The notes: generated by a model from the sequence alone, not told the origin. A stretch of 64,000 nucleotides of DNA from Gillisia xinjiangensis (GCF_046298265.1 NZ_JBKAHK010000002.1:806001-870000); one strand, 5' to 3'; counted from the stretch's first letter, positions 35,362 through 43,908 are shown. A program made the numbers and translations.

Positions 35362-37482
35362 ATGAAGTATATTGGAAGCTTCCTTTTGTTTTTAATATTT
35401 TTTGCGGCCTGGTCTCAGGAGGAAATGTCCAAATTTGAAACCTACCCTGTTTTTTATGAATGTCAATCTGCTGAATTTCAGGATGCAGAATCTTGCTTTA
35501 AAAATACACTCCGAACTTTTATACTTCAAAATTTTCAAGTCCCTGAAAAGGTTTCAGAAGAAAATTATAAAGGAGAAATTTATGTTCTTTTCGAAGTTAC
35601 CCGGGAAGGAAACTTCAAAGTGCTTTTTATTGACGCAATCTATTCAGAATTAAAAGAAGAAATTGAACGGGTTTTTGGAATGTTACCAAAAATTACACCT
35701 GCTACTTACAATACAAAGCCAACCTTTGTGCAATTCCGGATGCCGCTAAAGATCTCAATGAATCTAAATACAGCGATAGAAGTGAGTCCGGAAAGCCCTG
35801 TTTTACCAGGTGGCAATGATAGTTTGGTGGAAATGCCTAAAAATAGGAATGTTCTGGAGGAATATGATGCAATTGTTTCTAAGCCTTTTAGGAGCAATGT
35901 GAATTCCAGTAATTTAAATATTCCATTATCGCACGAAAGATACAGCAGGTTTGATGCGGAGATGAACAGAATTGGAACGAACAGCCACACTGCGACAAAA
36001 CCTTTTTTATACAGCGATGTTGCAAAATATTATGATTTCGACCGGGAGCAACAAGAACTTCGGAAGAATACTGCTTCCTGGCTGGGTAAAAAAATATGGA
36101 ATGAGCACCTGGTGACGTTTCAGGGAGAAAACTACTGGTTTACGGGGGATCTTGTGCTGGATTTGCAAATTGGAAAAGATTTTCAAAGTGATTTTGATTT
36201 TACTTACAACAATACCCGGGGAGCAATTTTTCAGGGAGGATTGGGTGATAATTTCAACTTTTACACCGTTGTTTTTGAAAGTCAGGGACGCTTCGCCGAT
36301 TATTTTAACCAATATGCAGAAAGTGTAGCCCCTTTTGGAGGGAATCCGGCTATAATTCCGGGTAGGGGAATCGCCAAGGAATTCATGAACAACGGCTATG
36401 ATTATCCGGTGGCGGAAGGTTATTTATCTTACAGTCCGGTGAAATTTTTTAATATTCAATTTGGACACGGGAAAAATTTTATTGGCGATGGATACCGTTC
36501 GCTTCTTTTCAGCGATGCGGCCAGCCCGTATCCTTATTTAAAGTTGAATACATCTTTTTGGAAATTAAAGTATACCAATACCTGGATGTCCCTTAGGGAT
36601 GTTAGGGAAGAAGTAGCTGCAGAAGGTTCATACCGCACAAAATATATGGCAAACCATTACCTGAGCCTTAATCTAACCAAACGACTAAATATTGGGGTGT
36701 TTGAATCAGTAATTTGGCAAAATGATAATGGCCGTGGATTTGATGTTAATTACCTCAATCCTGTTATTTTTTACCGTTCCATAGAATTTTCTACAGGAGC
36801 CAGGGGTGGAAATGCACTCATTGGGATTACCGGAAAGTATAAACTTAGCGATCCTGTAAATATTTATGGACAATGGATCATCGATGAATTTTCTTCCGGG
36901 GATGTTTTTGGAGGAGACCAAAGTTGGAAAAATAAACTTGGTTTTCAGTTAGGTGTGAAATATTTTGATGCATTTAATATTCCAGATCTTTATCTACAGG
37001 CAGAGTACAATCAGGTGCGTCCTTACACTTATTCCCACAATTCTGTAGTGCTTAATTATGGGCACAACAATCAGTCTATGGCTCATCTATGGGGTTCAAA
37101 TTTCAGGGAGTTTATAGCAATCGCGAGATACCGGCACAACCGATGGTACGGAAGCACAAAATTTATATTGGGCGAAAGAGGGTTTGATTTTAATACTGAA
37201 AAAGATGATGCCTATTACGGCGGCGGAATTTACAGAAGCGAACGGGACAGGCCATTTGAAAATGGAGTTAAAATAGGACAGGGAAATACAACCACTTCAA
37301 TATTTACAGAAGCCGAAGCAGGATATATTGTTAACCCGGTAACGAACTTAAAAGTATTCAGTAGTTTGATTTTCAGAAATTTCGACCCTATGGAAAACAC
37401 CTCTCAAAATTTTAAAAGCAATACCCTTTGGTTGAATATAGGTTTGAGAACCGATATTTTTAACTGGTACTTTGATAATTAA
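35362..37482 (+). CDS. Outer-membrane beta-barrel protein with N-terminal TonB-CTD-like domain (RemB-like)
   Basis: A 706-residue exported protein. Signal peptide about 1-18 (ends AAWSQ). Residues about 25-133 repeat the plan of the TonB C-terminal domain: YPVFYECQ and a second Cys, a helix with LRTFILQNF, GEIYVLFEVTREGNFKV, then IERVFGMLPKITPATYN and a last strand FVQFRMPLKI. The rest (about 230-706) is strand-rich with paired aromatic residues and YLSYSPVKFFNIQFGHGKNF, the look of a capsule-assembly/Wzi-like barrel. I recall such proteins being named RemB, a gliding-associated protein, in Flavobacteria; I cannot confirm this. It lies directly downstream of tonB, though separated by a terminator. 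Confidence 0.6.
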   Translation: MKYIGSFLLFLIFFAAWSQEEMSKFETYPVFYECQSAEFQDAESCFKNTLRTFILQNFQVPEKVSEENYKGEIYVLFEVTREGNFKVLFIDAIYSELKEEIERVFGMLPKITPATYNTKPTFVQFRMPLKISMNLNTAIEVSPESPVLPGGNDSLVEMPKNRNVLEEYDAIVSKPFRSNVNSSNLNIPLSHERYSRFDAEMNRIGTNSHTATKPFLYSDVAKYYDFDREQQELRKNTASWLGKKIWNEHLVTFQGENYWFTGDLVLDLQIGKDFQSDFDFTYNNTRGAIFQGGLGDNFNFYTVVFESQGRFADYFNQYAESVAPFGGNPAIIPGRGIAKEFMNNGYDYPVAEGYLSYSPVKFFNIQFGHGKNFIGDGYRSLLFSDAASPYPYLKLNTSFWKLKYTNTWMSLRDVREEVAAEGSYRTKYMANHYLSLNLTKRLNIGVFESVIWQNDNGRGFDVNYLNPVIFYRSIEFSTGARGGNALIGITGKYKLSDPVNIYGQWIIDEFSSGDVFGGDQSWKNKLGFQLGVKYFDAFNIPDLYLQAEYNQVRPYTYSHNSVVLNYGHNNQSMAHLWGSNFREFIAIARYRHNRWYGSTKFILGERGFDFNTEKDDAYYGGGIYRSERDRPFENGVKIGQGNTTTSIFTEAEAGYIVNPVTNLKVFSSLIFRNFDPMENTSQNFKSNTLWLNIGLRTDIFNWYFDN

Positions 37483-37797
37483 CCCCAGCATTTGATATAA
37501 TCCCAAAAAAATATTGAAATTCTCGCTTTTGCCTACCTTCTGTGCTTGTTGTGAAGCTATTGTTTTGTTCTTTCTTCTTTTGATGTAAAGTAGGTATTTT
37601 ATCAAAAAACTTTAGGTGTATTGATAGTAATTTGGGAAAATATATTTTTTTGATTTCTAAACAAATACTTATTAGAGCGACATTCAGCAATATTTTAAAG
37701 TTAAAAAGAAGGATTTCAGCCTTTAAATTAACCATTTTAGCTTCTTGTTAAAACCTAATTATAAAGTATCTTTGCGCCAATTAAAAGAAATGCTTTT
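37483..37797. other. 315-base intergenic region before the haem O synthase gene
   Basis: AT-rich. It contains the cyoE promoter at 37745-37774. Two overlapping minus-strand open frames (37348-37605 and 37460-37735) look like chance. Nothing else is recognisable. Confidence 0.5.
37745..37774 (+). promoter_or_regulatory. Promoter for the cyoE-cox operon
   Basis: TTG (37745-37747), 19 bases, TATCTTTG (37767-37774): full match to the Bacteroidota consensus. Transcription would start near 37781, only about 17 bases before the TTG start of cyoE. Confidence 0.8.
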
Positions 37798-38700
37798 TTG
37801 AGTAATACAAGCGTACATATCCCTTCTGTATCAATACTTTCAGATTTTAAGGAACTCACTAAAATGCGACTTGCAATAAGTGTGGTTTTTTCTTCCGTAG
37901 CCGGATATTTTCTGGGTGCTGAAGTTGTTAATTTTGTTACGGTTTTATTGCTTGCAATAGGTGGATATTTTATGGTTGGAGCTTCCAATGCTTATAACCA
38001 GATAATTGAGCGGGATTTGGATGTCTTGATGGATCGAACAAAGAACCGTCCTATTCCTGCGGGAAGAATGTCTGTGAATACAGCATTTACAATCGCCAGC
38101 GTTTTTACTATTCTGGGATTGATAGTTCTTTATATCATAAATCCGAAAACAGCGATGTTTGGGGCAATAAGCATTTTTATTTATGTAAGTGTTTATACTC
38201 CATTAAAGACCAGAACACCCTTATCTGTTTTTGTGGGGGCTTTTCCCGGAGCAATTCCATTTATGCTGGGGTGGGTAGCAGCTACCAATGAATTTAACAT
38301 AGAGGCTGGAACTTTGTTTATGATCCAATTCTTCTGGCAATTCCCGCATTTTTGGGCTATAGGATGGTGGCTGTATGACGATTACAAAAAAGGTGGATTC
38401 TTTATGCTTCCTACAGGAAAAAGGGATAAAGGAACCGCCATACAGATTATCCTTTACAGCATCTGGACAATTTTGGTTTCCCTTATTCCTGTTTTTGGAG
38501 TTACCGGGAAGCTTTATCTAACCCCTGTCTCCGGAGTTATTATTTTAATTCTTGGATTAGGGATGTTGTATTATGCTTTCGATTTGTATAAAAAGCGGGA
38601 TGCCAAAGCGGCAAAAAAATTGATGTTTGCCAGCGTATCTTATATCACGCTGCTTCAAATAATATATGTATTAGATAAATTTATAAGAGGATGGATTTAA
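37798..38700 (+). CDS. cyoE: Protohaem IX farnesyltransferase (haem O synthase)
   Basis: A 300-residue inner-membrane UbiA-type prenyltransferase that makes haem O, the precursor of haem A for the oxidase. The diphosphate-binding motif is N67-IIERD-LDVLMD (D73, D79), and a second conserved segment lies after FVGAFPGAIPFMLGW with WQFPHFWAIGWW. About nine helices are predicted. The start is TTG 37798; the only nearby ATG is followed by an early stop. It overlaps the next gene by 10 bases and opens an operon of oxidase subunits, fitting its role. The symbol ctaB is used for the same enzyme. Confidence 0.94.
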   Translation: MSNTSVHIPSVSILSDFKELTKMRLAISVVFSSVAGYFLGAEVVNFVTVLLLAIGGYFMVGASNAYNQIIERDLDVLMDRTKNRPIPAGRMSVNTAFTIASVFTILGLIVLYIINPKTAMFGAISIFIYVSVYTPLKTRTPLSVFVGAFPGAIPFMLGWVAATNEFNIEAGTLFMIQFFWQFPHFWAIGWWLYDDYKKGGFFMLPTGKRDKGTAIQIILYSIWTILVSLIPVFGVTGKLYLTPVSGVIILILGLGMLYYAFDLYKKRDAKAAKKLMFASVSYITLLQIIYVLDKFIRGWI

Positions 38701-39272
38701 CACAAGGAACAACAGAGGAAAAAATAGGACGGGCAAAAAAAATGATGCTTTGGTTTGGGATAGCAAGTATGGTGATGATGTTTGCGGGTTTAACCAGTGC
38801 TTATGTTGTAAGTAAAAGTAGGCCAGACTGGATTACAGATTTTCAACTTCCGGCATCCTTATATTGGAGTACTTTGGTAATTGTAATAAGTAGCTTGACT
38901 TTCATTCTTGCCAAAAAAAGCATTGCAGAAGGAAATAGAAAGAATGCAACATTCTCATTGCTCGCAACGCTTGGATTGGGGATAGCTTTTGTGATTTTGC
39001 AGTTGGAAGGTTTTTCTGAAATAATTTCATCAGGATATTATTTTACAGGAAGTGAAAGTACGGTCACCACATCCTTTATTTATGTGCTGGTTTTGGCTCA
39101 CCTTGCCCATTTGGCAGCTGGTCTAATCGTTCTTTTGGTTGTAATTTATAACCATTTTAAACAACACTACAAACCGGGGCAAATGCTTGGAATAGAGCTG
39201 GGTGCGACCTTTTGGCACTTTCTTGATGTACTCTGGGTTTACCTGTTTGTGTTTTTATATTTCTTTAGATAA
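38691..39272 (+). CDS. Haem-copper oxidase subunit III, short form
   Basis: A 193-residue membrane protein with five predicted helices (about 17-40, 55-73, 85-102, 122-145, 168-190). It carries COX3 family features, including the late segment LGATFWHFLDVLWVYLFVFLYF. It lacks the first two helices of mitochondrial subunit III, as do short bacterial forms. A second, longer subunit III gene follows at 39318; both may be in one complex. It overlaps cyoE. Confidence 0.87.
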   Translation: MDLTQGTTEEKIGRAKKMMLWFGIASMVMMFAGLTSAYVVSKSRPDWITDFQLPASLYWSTLVIVISSLTFILAKKSIAEGNRKNATFSLLATLGLGIAFVILQLEGFSEIISSGYYFTGSESTVTTSFIYVLVLAHLAHLAAGLIVLLVVIYNHFKQHYKPGQMLGIELGATFWHFLDVLWVYLFVFLYFFR

Positions 39273-39317
39273 TAAATTTACGTATTTTTGGCCATCAAAT
39301 AAATTCAATATCTCCAT

Positions 39318-40298
39318 ATGGAAGCTTCTGTTATTAGAACAGGTACCGAGGGTAAAACCTGGGGCGGTGGAAATGAACCGTTAAAAGCCAGTTACGGCAA
39401 AATGATGATGTGGTTTTTCATCGTTTCCGATGCACTTACATTTTCCGGATTCCTGGCGGCCTACGGTTTTTCAAGGTTTAAGTTTGTGGACTCCTGGCCT
39501 ATCGCCGATGAAGTCTTTAATCACTTCCCGTTTTTACATGGAGTAGATGCTCCAATGTATTATGTAGCTTTAATGACATTTGTTCTTATTTTCTCTTCTG
39601 TAACCATGGTGTTGGCAGTAGATGCAGGGCATCAGATGCAGAAAGGAAAAGTTACTTTTTATATGGGGCTAACAATTATAGGAGGATTGATATTCCTTGG
39701 TTCACAGGCCTGGGAGTGGAAAAATTTCATAAAAGGTGAATATGGTGCAGTTACAACAACAGGAGGTAATATTCTTCAATTTGTAAATGCGGAAGGAGAA
39801 CGGGTATCGATTAGCGATGTTGCTGTTCCAATAGCATCAGATAGGGTTGCAATGGGAAGTAGCTCTGGAATCTGGTTTAGTGAAGGAGCGTCTTTGCCCA
39901 CCGTTTCTCTGGAGGAAGTAAAATCAGGTTTTCTTGCAAATGATAACCTGTTGGTCCGTACCCAATTACTTGATGAGAACGGTCATAAAACAATTCTTTC
40001 CAGGGAGGAATCCATTCAGAAATTAAACCTTGAAGGGAAAGGAATTGTGGAAGGTGCAAACCTGAGACAAAATGAATATGGAGTTCCATTATTTGCCGAT
40101 TTCTTTTTCTTTATTACTGGTTTTCACGGTTTTCACGTATTAACGGGCGTACTTATAAATATTATAATATTCTTTAATATTATCCTTGGAACTTATGAGC
40201 GAAGAGGAAATTATGAAATGGTGGAAAAAGTTGGATTATACTGGCACTTTGTAGATTTGGTGTGGGTATTCGTATTTACTTTCTTTTATCTGGTATAA
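39318..40298 (+). CDS. Haem-copper oxidase subunit III, long form with a soluble insertion
   Basis: A 326-residue COX3-family protein. Early helices (about 24-47, 76-98, 110-130) are followed by AWEWKNFIKGEYGAV, then about 115 residues with no hydrophobic stretch (about 142-255; includes SISDVAVPIASD and GIWFSEGASL). The last helices carry FFFFITGFHGFHVLTG and GLYWHFVDLVWVFVFTFFYL, the conserved end of subunit III. The insertion sits between two helices and is absent from the short form upstream. Its side of the membrane is not certain, but a periplasmic position would place it near the ACIII-oxidase contact (inference). Confidence 0.88.
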   Translation: MEASVIRTGTEGKTWGGGNEPLKASYGKMMMWFFIVSDALTFSGFLAAYGFSRFKFVDSWPIADEVFNHFPFLHGVDAPMYYVALMTFVLIFSSVTMVLAVDAGHQMQKGKVTFYMGLTIIGGLIFLGSQAWEWKNFIKGEYGAVTTTGGNILQFVNAEGERVSISDVAVPIASDRVAMGSSSGIWFSEGASLPTVSLEEVKSGFLANDNLLVRTQLLDENGHKTILSREESIQKLNLEGKGIVEGANLRQNEYGVPLFADFFFFITGFHGFHVLTGVLINIIIFFNIILGTYERRGNYEMVEKVGLYWHFVDLVWVFVFTFFYLV

Positions 40299-40315
40299 TT
40301 CTGAAAAATTAAAAA

Positions 40316-40678
40316 ATGGCACATAGTACTACACAAACTCACGAATCTAATACCAAAAAAATTTGGTATGTTTTTATATTGCTATCAGTAGTTACCCTTG
40401 TAGAGGTTATCCTGGGGATTATAAGACCTGCTTTTTTAATAGAAAATGATTTTTTAAGCATGAAATTGCTTAACTGGATCTTTATAATCCTAACATTATA
40501 TAAGGCATATTATATCGCATGGTCCTTTATGCACCTGGAAGGTGAAACTAAAGGCCTTAGACGTTCAATTGTATGGACCTCAGTATTCTTAATTAGTTAC
40601 CTTATGTTTATCTTATTAACAGAAGGTGATTACATTTTCGAGGTTTTTAAAAACAATCATGTAGCCTGGGACTTTTAA
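40316..40678 (+). CDS. Cytochrome c oxidase subunit IV (prokaryotic type)
   Basis: A 120-residue protein with three predicted helices (about 16-36, 53-72 and 84-103). The pattern KAYYIAWSFMHLEGETKGL in the middle is that of the prokaryotic COX4 family, a small accessory subunit that stabilises the catalytic core. It lies 17 bases after the long subunit III gene and is the last gene before a terminator. Confidence 0.85.
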   Translation: MAHSTTQTHESNTKKIWYVFILLSVVTLVEVILGIIRPAFLIENDFLSMKLLNWIFIILTLYKAYYIAWSFMHLEGETKGLRRSIVWTSVFLISYLMFILLTEGDYIFEVFKNNHVAWDF

Positions 40679-40694
40679 AAGTTAAAAATTCTTG

Positions 40695-40723
40695 AAAAGA
40701 CGGTTTTTAAAAACCGTCTTTTT
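40695..40723 (+). terminator. Intrinsic terminator after the subunit IV gene
   Basis: AAAAGACGGTTTTT pairs with AAAACCGTCTTTT in a long stem around almost no loop, followed by T residues. Its end touches the promoter element at 40723-40730. Confidence 0.85.
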
Positions 40724-40730
40724 ACTTTTG
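40723..40730 (+). promoter_or_regulatory. -7 promoter element for the SCO/DUF420 genes
   Basis: TACTTTTG matches TAnnTTTG and lies 23 bases before the gene at 40754. The -33 region would fall inside the terminator stem, so transcription of the upstream operon may affect this promoter. Confidence 0.5.
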
Positions 40731-40753
40731 TAATTCATAATTACGGTGTCCCC

Positions 40754-41398
40754 ATGAAGAAGTTTCTTGTGCTTGGCGTATTGTTTTTACTGCCAATTTT
40801 TGCTTATCTGTTTTTTTCTTCCGGTGTAAATCACTTTGCTAAACTCCCTATTTTAACCAATCAGGTTAAAGATGTAAATCAATTTAATACCAATCAGGAT
40901 TCCGCTGTTTCCTTTCAGGATAAAATCAGTATCGTTGCTTTTTTTGGAAATGACCCGGAGGATCTAAAAGGGAATACTTTTAATCTTGATCAAAAGATCC
41001 TTGAGAAGTTCTATCAATTCAAAGATTTCCAATTTGTAATTGTTTTACCTGAAGATGCCCGGCCACAGACTCAAAAGTTTATAAGTGATTTTTCTGCGGT
41101 TACCAACTCCGATTACTGGAAAATGGTATATGGAACTCCTTCACAGGTGAGTGAGGTTTTTAATAGTTTTAAAACTGATCTTCAGCTGGATAAAAATCTC
41201 CAGACCCCATATGTTTTTATAATTGATAAAGATAAAAACCTTCGGGGACGTGATGATGATGAAGATAAAGGAATGCTTTATGGGTATGATTCCAGGTCTG
41301 TTTCTGAACTCAATAATAAAATGAATGATGATGTAAAGGTTATCCTGGCAGAGTATAGGTTAGCCCTTAAAAAGTATAATAAAGAAGAGGAAGAGTAG
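40754..41398 (+). CDS. Membrane-anchored SCO-like protein without cysteines
   Basis: A 214-residue protein with an N-terminal hydrophobic anchor (about 3-22). Its core follows the SCO1/thioredoxin plan seen in the next gene: ISIVAFFGNDPEDLKG stands where the neighbour has VIEFFFTTCPSICP, and YVFIIDKDKNLRGRDDD stands where the neighbour has LFALIDKEGYVRSRLD. It contains no cysteine at all, so the copper-binding CxxxC is lost. A non-catalytic partner of the SCO1 protein in CuA assembly is my inference. It lies 2 bases before the SCO1 gene. Confidence 0.65.
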   Translation: MKKFLVLGVLFLLPIFAYLFFSSGVNHFAKLPILTNQVKDVNQFNTNQDSAVSFQDKISIVAFFGNDPEDLKGNTFNLDQKILEKFYQFKDFQFVIVLPEDARPQTQKFISDFSAVTNSDYWKMVYGTPSQVSEVFNSFKTDLQLDKNLQTPYVFIIDKDKNLRGRDDDEDKGMLYGYDSRSVSELNNKMNDDVKVILAEYRLALKKYNKEEEE

Positions 41399-41400
41399 CT

Positions 41401-42126
41401 ATGAAAAATTCATCCTATATAGGGATTTCGCTAATCATACTTATTTTTGGAATTATTTTTATTCCAAAAATACTTGACCGTATAGGAAGCGAGGAGATCA
41501 TAAAATCTGACAGGCTTAATGTGCAAACCAAAAAAGGAGATCCTTCAGAAGTTGCATATATTATTCAGTATGAAGAAAAAAAGCAGGTTCCAGAATTCGA
41601 ATTTATAAATCAGGATGGCGATACTATCACAGATAAGGATTATTTAGGAAAGGTATATGTGATAGAGTTCTTTTTTACAACCTGTCCTTCCATTTGTCCA
41701 ATTATGAATGAGAATCTTATCTCGGTTCAAAATGAAATCGATAATGAGGAAGATTTTGGAATTGTTTCCATTACTATTGATCCAGAACATGACACTCCTG
41801 AAGTTTTAAAGGAATATGCTGAAAATTACGGGGTGACAAATCCCAATTGGAATTTCCTTACCGGGGATAGAAACAAAATTTATGAAATGGCGAATAGCGG
41901 ATTTGGCATTTTTGCCGATGAAGATGAAACCGTTCCCGGTGGCTTTGCACACTCCGGGCTTTTCGCTCTTATTGACAAAGAAGGTTATGTGCGTTCCAGA
42001 CTTGATAAGTTTGGAAATCCAATAATCTATTATCGTGGATCTGTTGAGCGTAACAAGTCTATAGTGGAAGGAGAAGAGGAGCCGGAAATAGATATTCTTA
42101 TCGAGGATATTAATAAACTACTTTAA
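41401..42126 (+). CDS. SCO1/SenC copper chaperone for cytochrome c oxidase
   Basis: A 241-residue thioredoxin-fold protein anchored by one N-terminal helix (about 7-25). It has the copper-binding CxxxC in TCPSICPIM and the third ligand His in FAHSGLF. SITIDPEHDTPE is also typical. SCO proteins deliver copper to, or reduce, the CuA site of oxidase subunit II, here encoded 25 kb away by coxB. It lies between the cysteine-free relative and DUF420, all within a few bases. Confidence 0.93.
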   Translation: MKNSSYIGISLIILIFGIIFIPKILDRIGSEEIIKSDRLNVQTKKGDPSEVAYIIQYEEKKQVPEFEFINQDGDTITDKDYLGKVYVIEFFFTTCPSICPIMNENLISVQNEIDNEEDFGIVSITIDPEHDTPEVLKEYAENYGVTNPNWNFLTGDRNKIYEMANSGFGIFADEDETVPGGFAHSGLFALIDKEGYVRSRLDKFGNPIIYYRGSVERNKSIVEGEEEPEIDILIEDINKLL

Positions 42127-42131
42127 GCAAC

Positions 42132-42665
42132 ATGGGTGTAGCAAAAATTGATAAAATTGCCATCCCGGCAATAATTACCATTTCCGTGGTAGTTCCTGTC
42201 CTGGTTTTGATATTGATGTATCTTCCTGAGCGTTATAATATTTTTGGAACTCAGTCCGGCACGTTTCCGTTTTTCCACGCGGTTTTAAATGGTTCAACAG
42301 CATTATTACTTTTATTTGGATATTTTTTCCAGTCTATAGAGGAGTACAAGTGGCATCGGAATTTTATGATCACGGCCTTTCTGCTTTCTGCTATATTTCT
42401 GGTGAGTTATGTGATTTCAAAAATAAGCAATGAGCCCGTTCCCTATGGAGGAGAAGGAGCTTTGAGATATATTTATTTCTTTATTTTAATCACACATATC
42501 GCTCTTTCCGCTATTATTGTTCCCCTGGTCTTGTTTACTATGTATCACGGTTTAACCGCGCAATATGAAAAACACGCAAAAATAGCCCGATGGACCTTCC
42601 CAATTTGGTTATATGTTGCCGTTACCGGAGTGCTGGTTTATTTATTTATGTTGCCATATTATTAA
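42132..42665 (+). CDS. DUF420 family membrane protein
   Basis: A 177-residue inner-membrane protein with five predicted helices (about 13-30, 43-60, 75-93, 113-135, 151-172). The motifs WHRNFMITAFLLS, ILITHIALSAIIVPLV and KIARWTFPIWLYVAVTGVLVYL match DUF420 (YozB/CtaM-like). In Firmicutes the related CtaM is needed for cytochrome aa3 maturation, so an assembly role here is likely but transferred. It starts 5 bases after the SCO1 stop. Confidence 0.85.
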   Translation: MGVAKIDKIAIPAIITISVVVPVLVLILMYLPERYNIFGTQSGTFPFFHAVLNGSTALLLLFGYFFQSIEEYKWHRNFMITAFLLSAIFLVSYVISKISNEPVPYGGEGALRYIYFFILITHIALSAIIVPLVLFTMYHGLTAQYEKHAKIARWTFPIWLYVAVTGVLVYLFMLPYY

Positions 42666-42726
42666 AAAGCATGTTTTTCTTCTTCTGAAAATTGGCTAAA
42701 TTTGAAGAAAGGAAGGAATTTGATTT

Positions 42727-42966
42727 ATGAGTTATATGAAATTGAAAATAATTTTTATTAGCATAGCTTTGATCTTACTGCCCGCATTGGTAACCGCCCA
42801 GTGCGCGATGTGCCGCGCAGTGCTGGAAAGCGAAGGTTCTGAAGCTACTGCCCAGGGGATTAATGATGGGATTGTATATTTAATGATATTTCCATACGTG
42901 CTTATTGGGGGAATTGCATTTTTTATATATCGTTCCTTTAAAAAGAAAAAACCTTCCAATTCTTAA
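42727..42966 (+). CDS. Small membrane protein with an exported Cys pair
   Basis: A 79-residue protein: signal peptide ending LPALVTAQ (about residue 24), then at once CAMCRAVLESE, a hydrophilic stretch, one helix (about 52-70; YLMIFPYVLIGGIAFFIYRS) and a Lys-rich end. The CxxC just after the cleavage site would face the periplasm. It is a recurrent companion of SCO/DUF420 genes in Bacteroidota as far as I recall, so a link to oxidase assembly is inferred. A second start at 42736 would give the same mature protein. Confidence 0.7.
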   Translation: MSYMKLKIIFISIALILLPALVTAQCAMCRAVLESEGSEATAQGINDGIVYLMIFPYVLIGGIAFFIYRSFKKKKPSNS

Positions 42967-43206
42967 AAAAATACCATTATTAACTTGATAATATGGTTGA
43001 TCGCTTTGATAGGATCTTTTAAAACTACTCAAATTATTTTCCTGTTTTTCCCCTGAACTTATAGTAAACCCTGAATGTTTCTTAATATTCAGTTAAATTT
43101 TAACTTTTTTCTAACATGTTATTCTGTAACAATTTTTGATTTCATAGGTCTTATGTCTATGCTGTTCTGAAATTTCATAATTTAGAATAGCTATAATTTT
43201 TGCATT

Positions 43207-43908
43207 ATGATCGAAATTAAAGACCTGCACAAATCCTATAAAATGGGAAGCAATTCCATTTATGTTTTGAAAGGCATAAATTTCAGTGTGGCCGAGGGTG
43301 AGCTGGTTGCTATTATGGGTTCTTCAGGTTCAGGTAAATCAACCTTGCTCAATATATTGGGTATGCTGGATGAGGCCGATCAAGGTTCTTATACCCTGGA
43401 CGGACTTCCTATTAAGAATTTGAATGAAAAAATTGCAGCCCGCTATCGGAACAAATTTCTGGGCTTTGTATTTCAGTCTTTTAATTTAATCAATTACAAA
43501 AGCGCATTGGATAATGTGGCTTTACCCCTTTATTATCAGGGCGTAAAGCGTGGAGAGCGAATGGATATAGCAATGAGTTATCTTGAAAAAGTTGGACTTG
43601 CAAACTGGGCTTCCCATTTGCCTAACGAGCTTTCCGGAGGTCAGAAACAAAGAGTTGCGATTGCCCGGGCGCTGGCATCAAACCCAAAAGTTTTACTTGC
43701 CGATGAGCCTACAGGAGCCTTGGACACCAAAACTTCCTATGAAGTGATGGATTTGATCCAGGGAATTAATGATGAGGGGAGAACGGTTCTTGTGGTAACC
43801 CATGAACACGATATTGCCCAAATGACCAAACGCATTGTAAATCTCAAGGATGGTTTAATTATAGATGACGCAAAGGTAAATCAAGTAAGAGCTTTAAGCA
43901 ATGTTTGA
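43207..43908 (+). CDS. ABC transporter ATPase, MacB/LolD type
   Basis: A 233-residue nucleotide-binding subunit. Walker A GSSGSGKST (38-46), Q-loop FQSFNLI, signature LSGGQKQRVAIARAL (near 141), Walker B VLLADEPTGALD and the H-loop VTHEH are intact. It belongs to the LolD/MacB/FtsE group that works with FtsX-like permeases to move or extrude substrates across the envelope without acting as a classical transporter. Its end overlaps the first permease gene by 8 bases, so the two are translated together. Confidence 0.93.
   Translation: MIEIKDLHKSYKMGSNSIYVLKGINFSVAEGELVAIMGSSGSGKSTLLNILGMLDEADQGSYTLDGLPIKNLNEKIAARYRNKFLGFVFQSFNLINYKSALDNVALPLYYQGVKRGERMDIAMSYLEKVGLANWASHLPNELSGGQKQRVAIARALASNPKVLLADEPTGALDTKTSYEVMDLIQGINDEGRTVLVVTHEHDIAQMTKRIVNLKDGLIIDDAKVNQVRALSNV

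Noticed and set aside
37460..37735. 91-codon minus-strand frame before cyoE
   Set aside because: It overlaps another frame, has biased AT-rich composition and no motifs.
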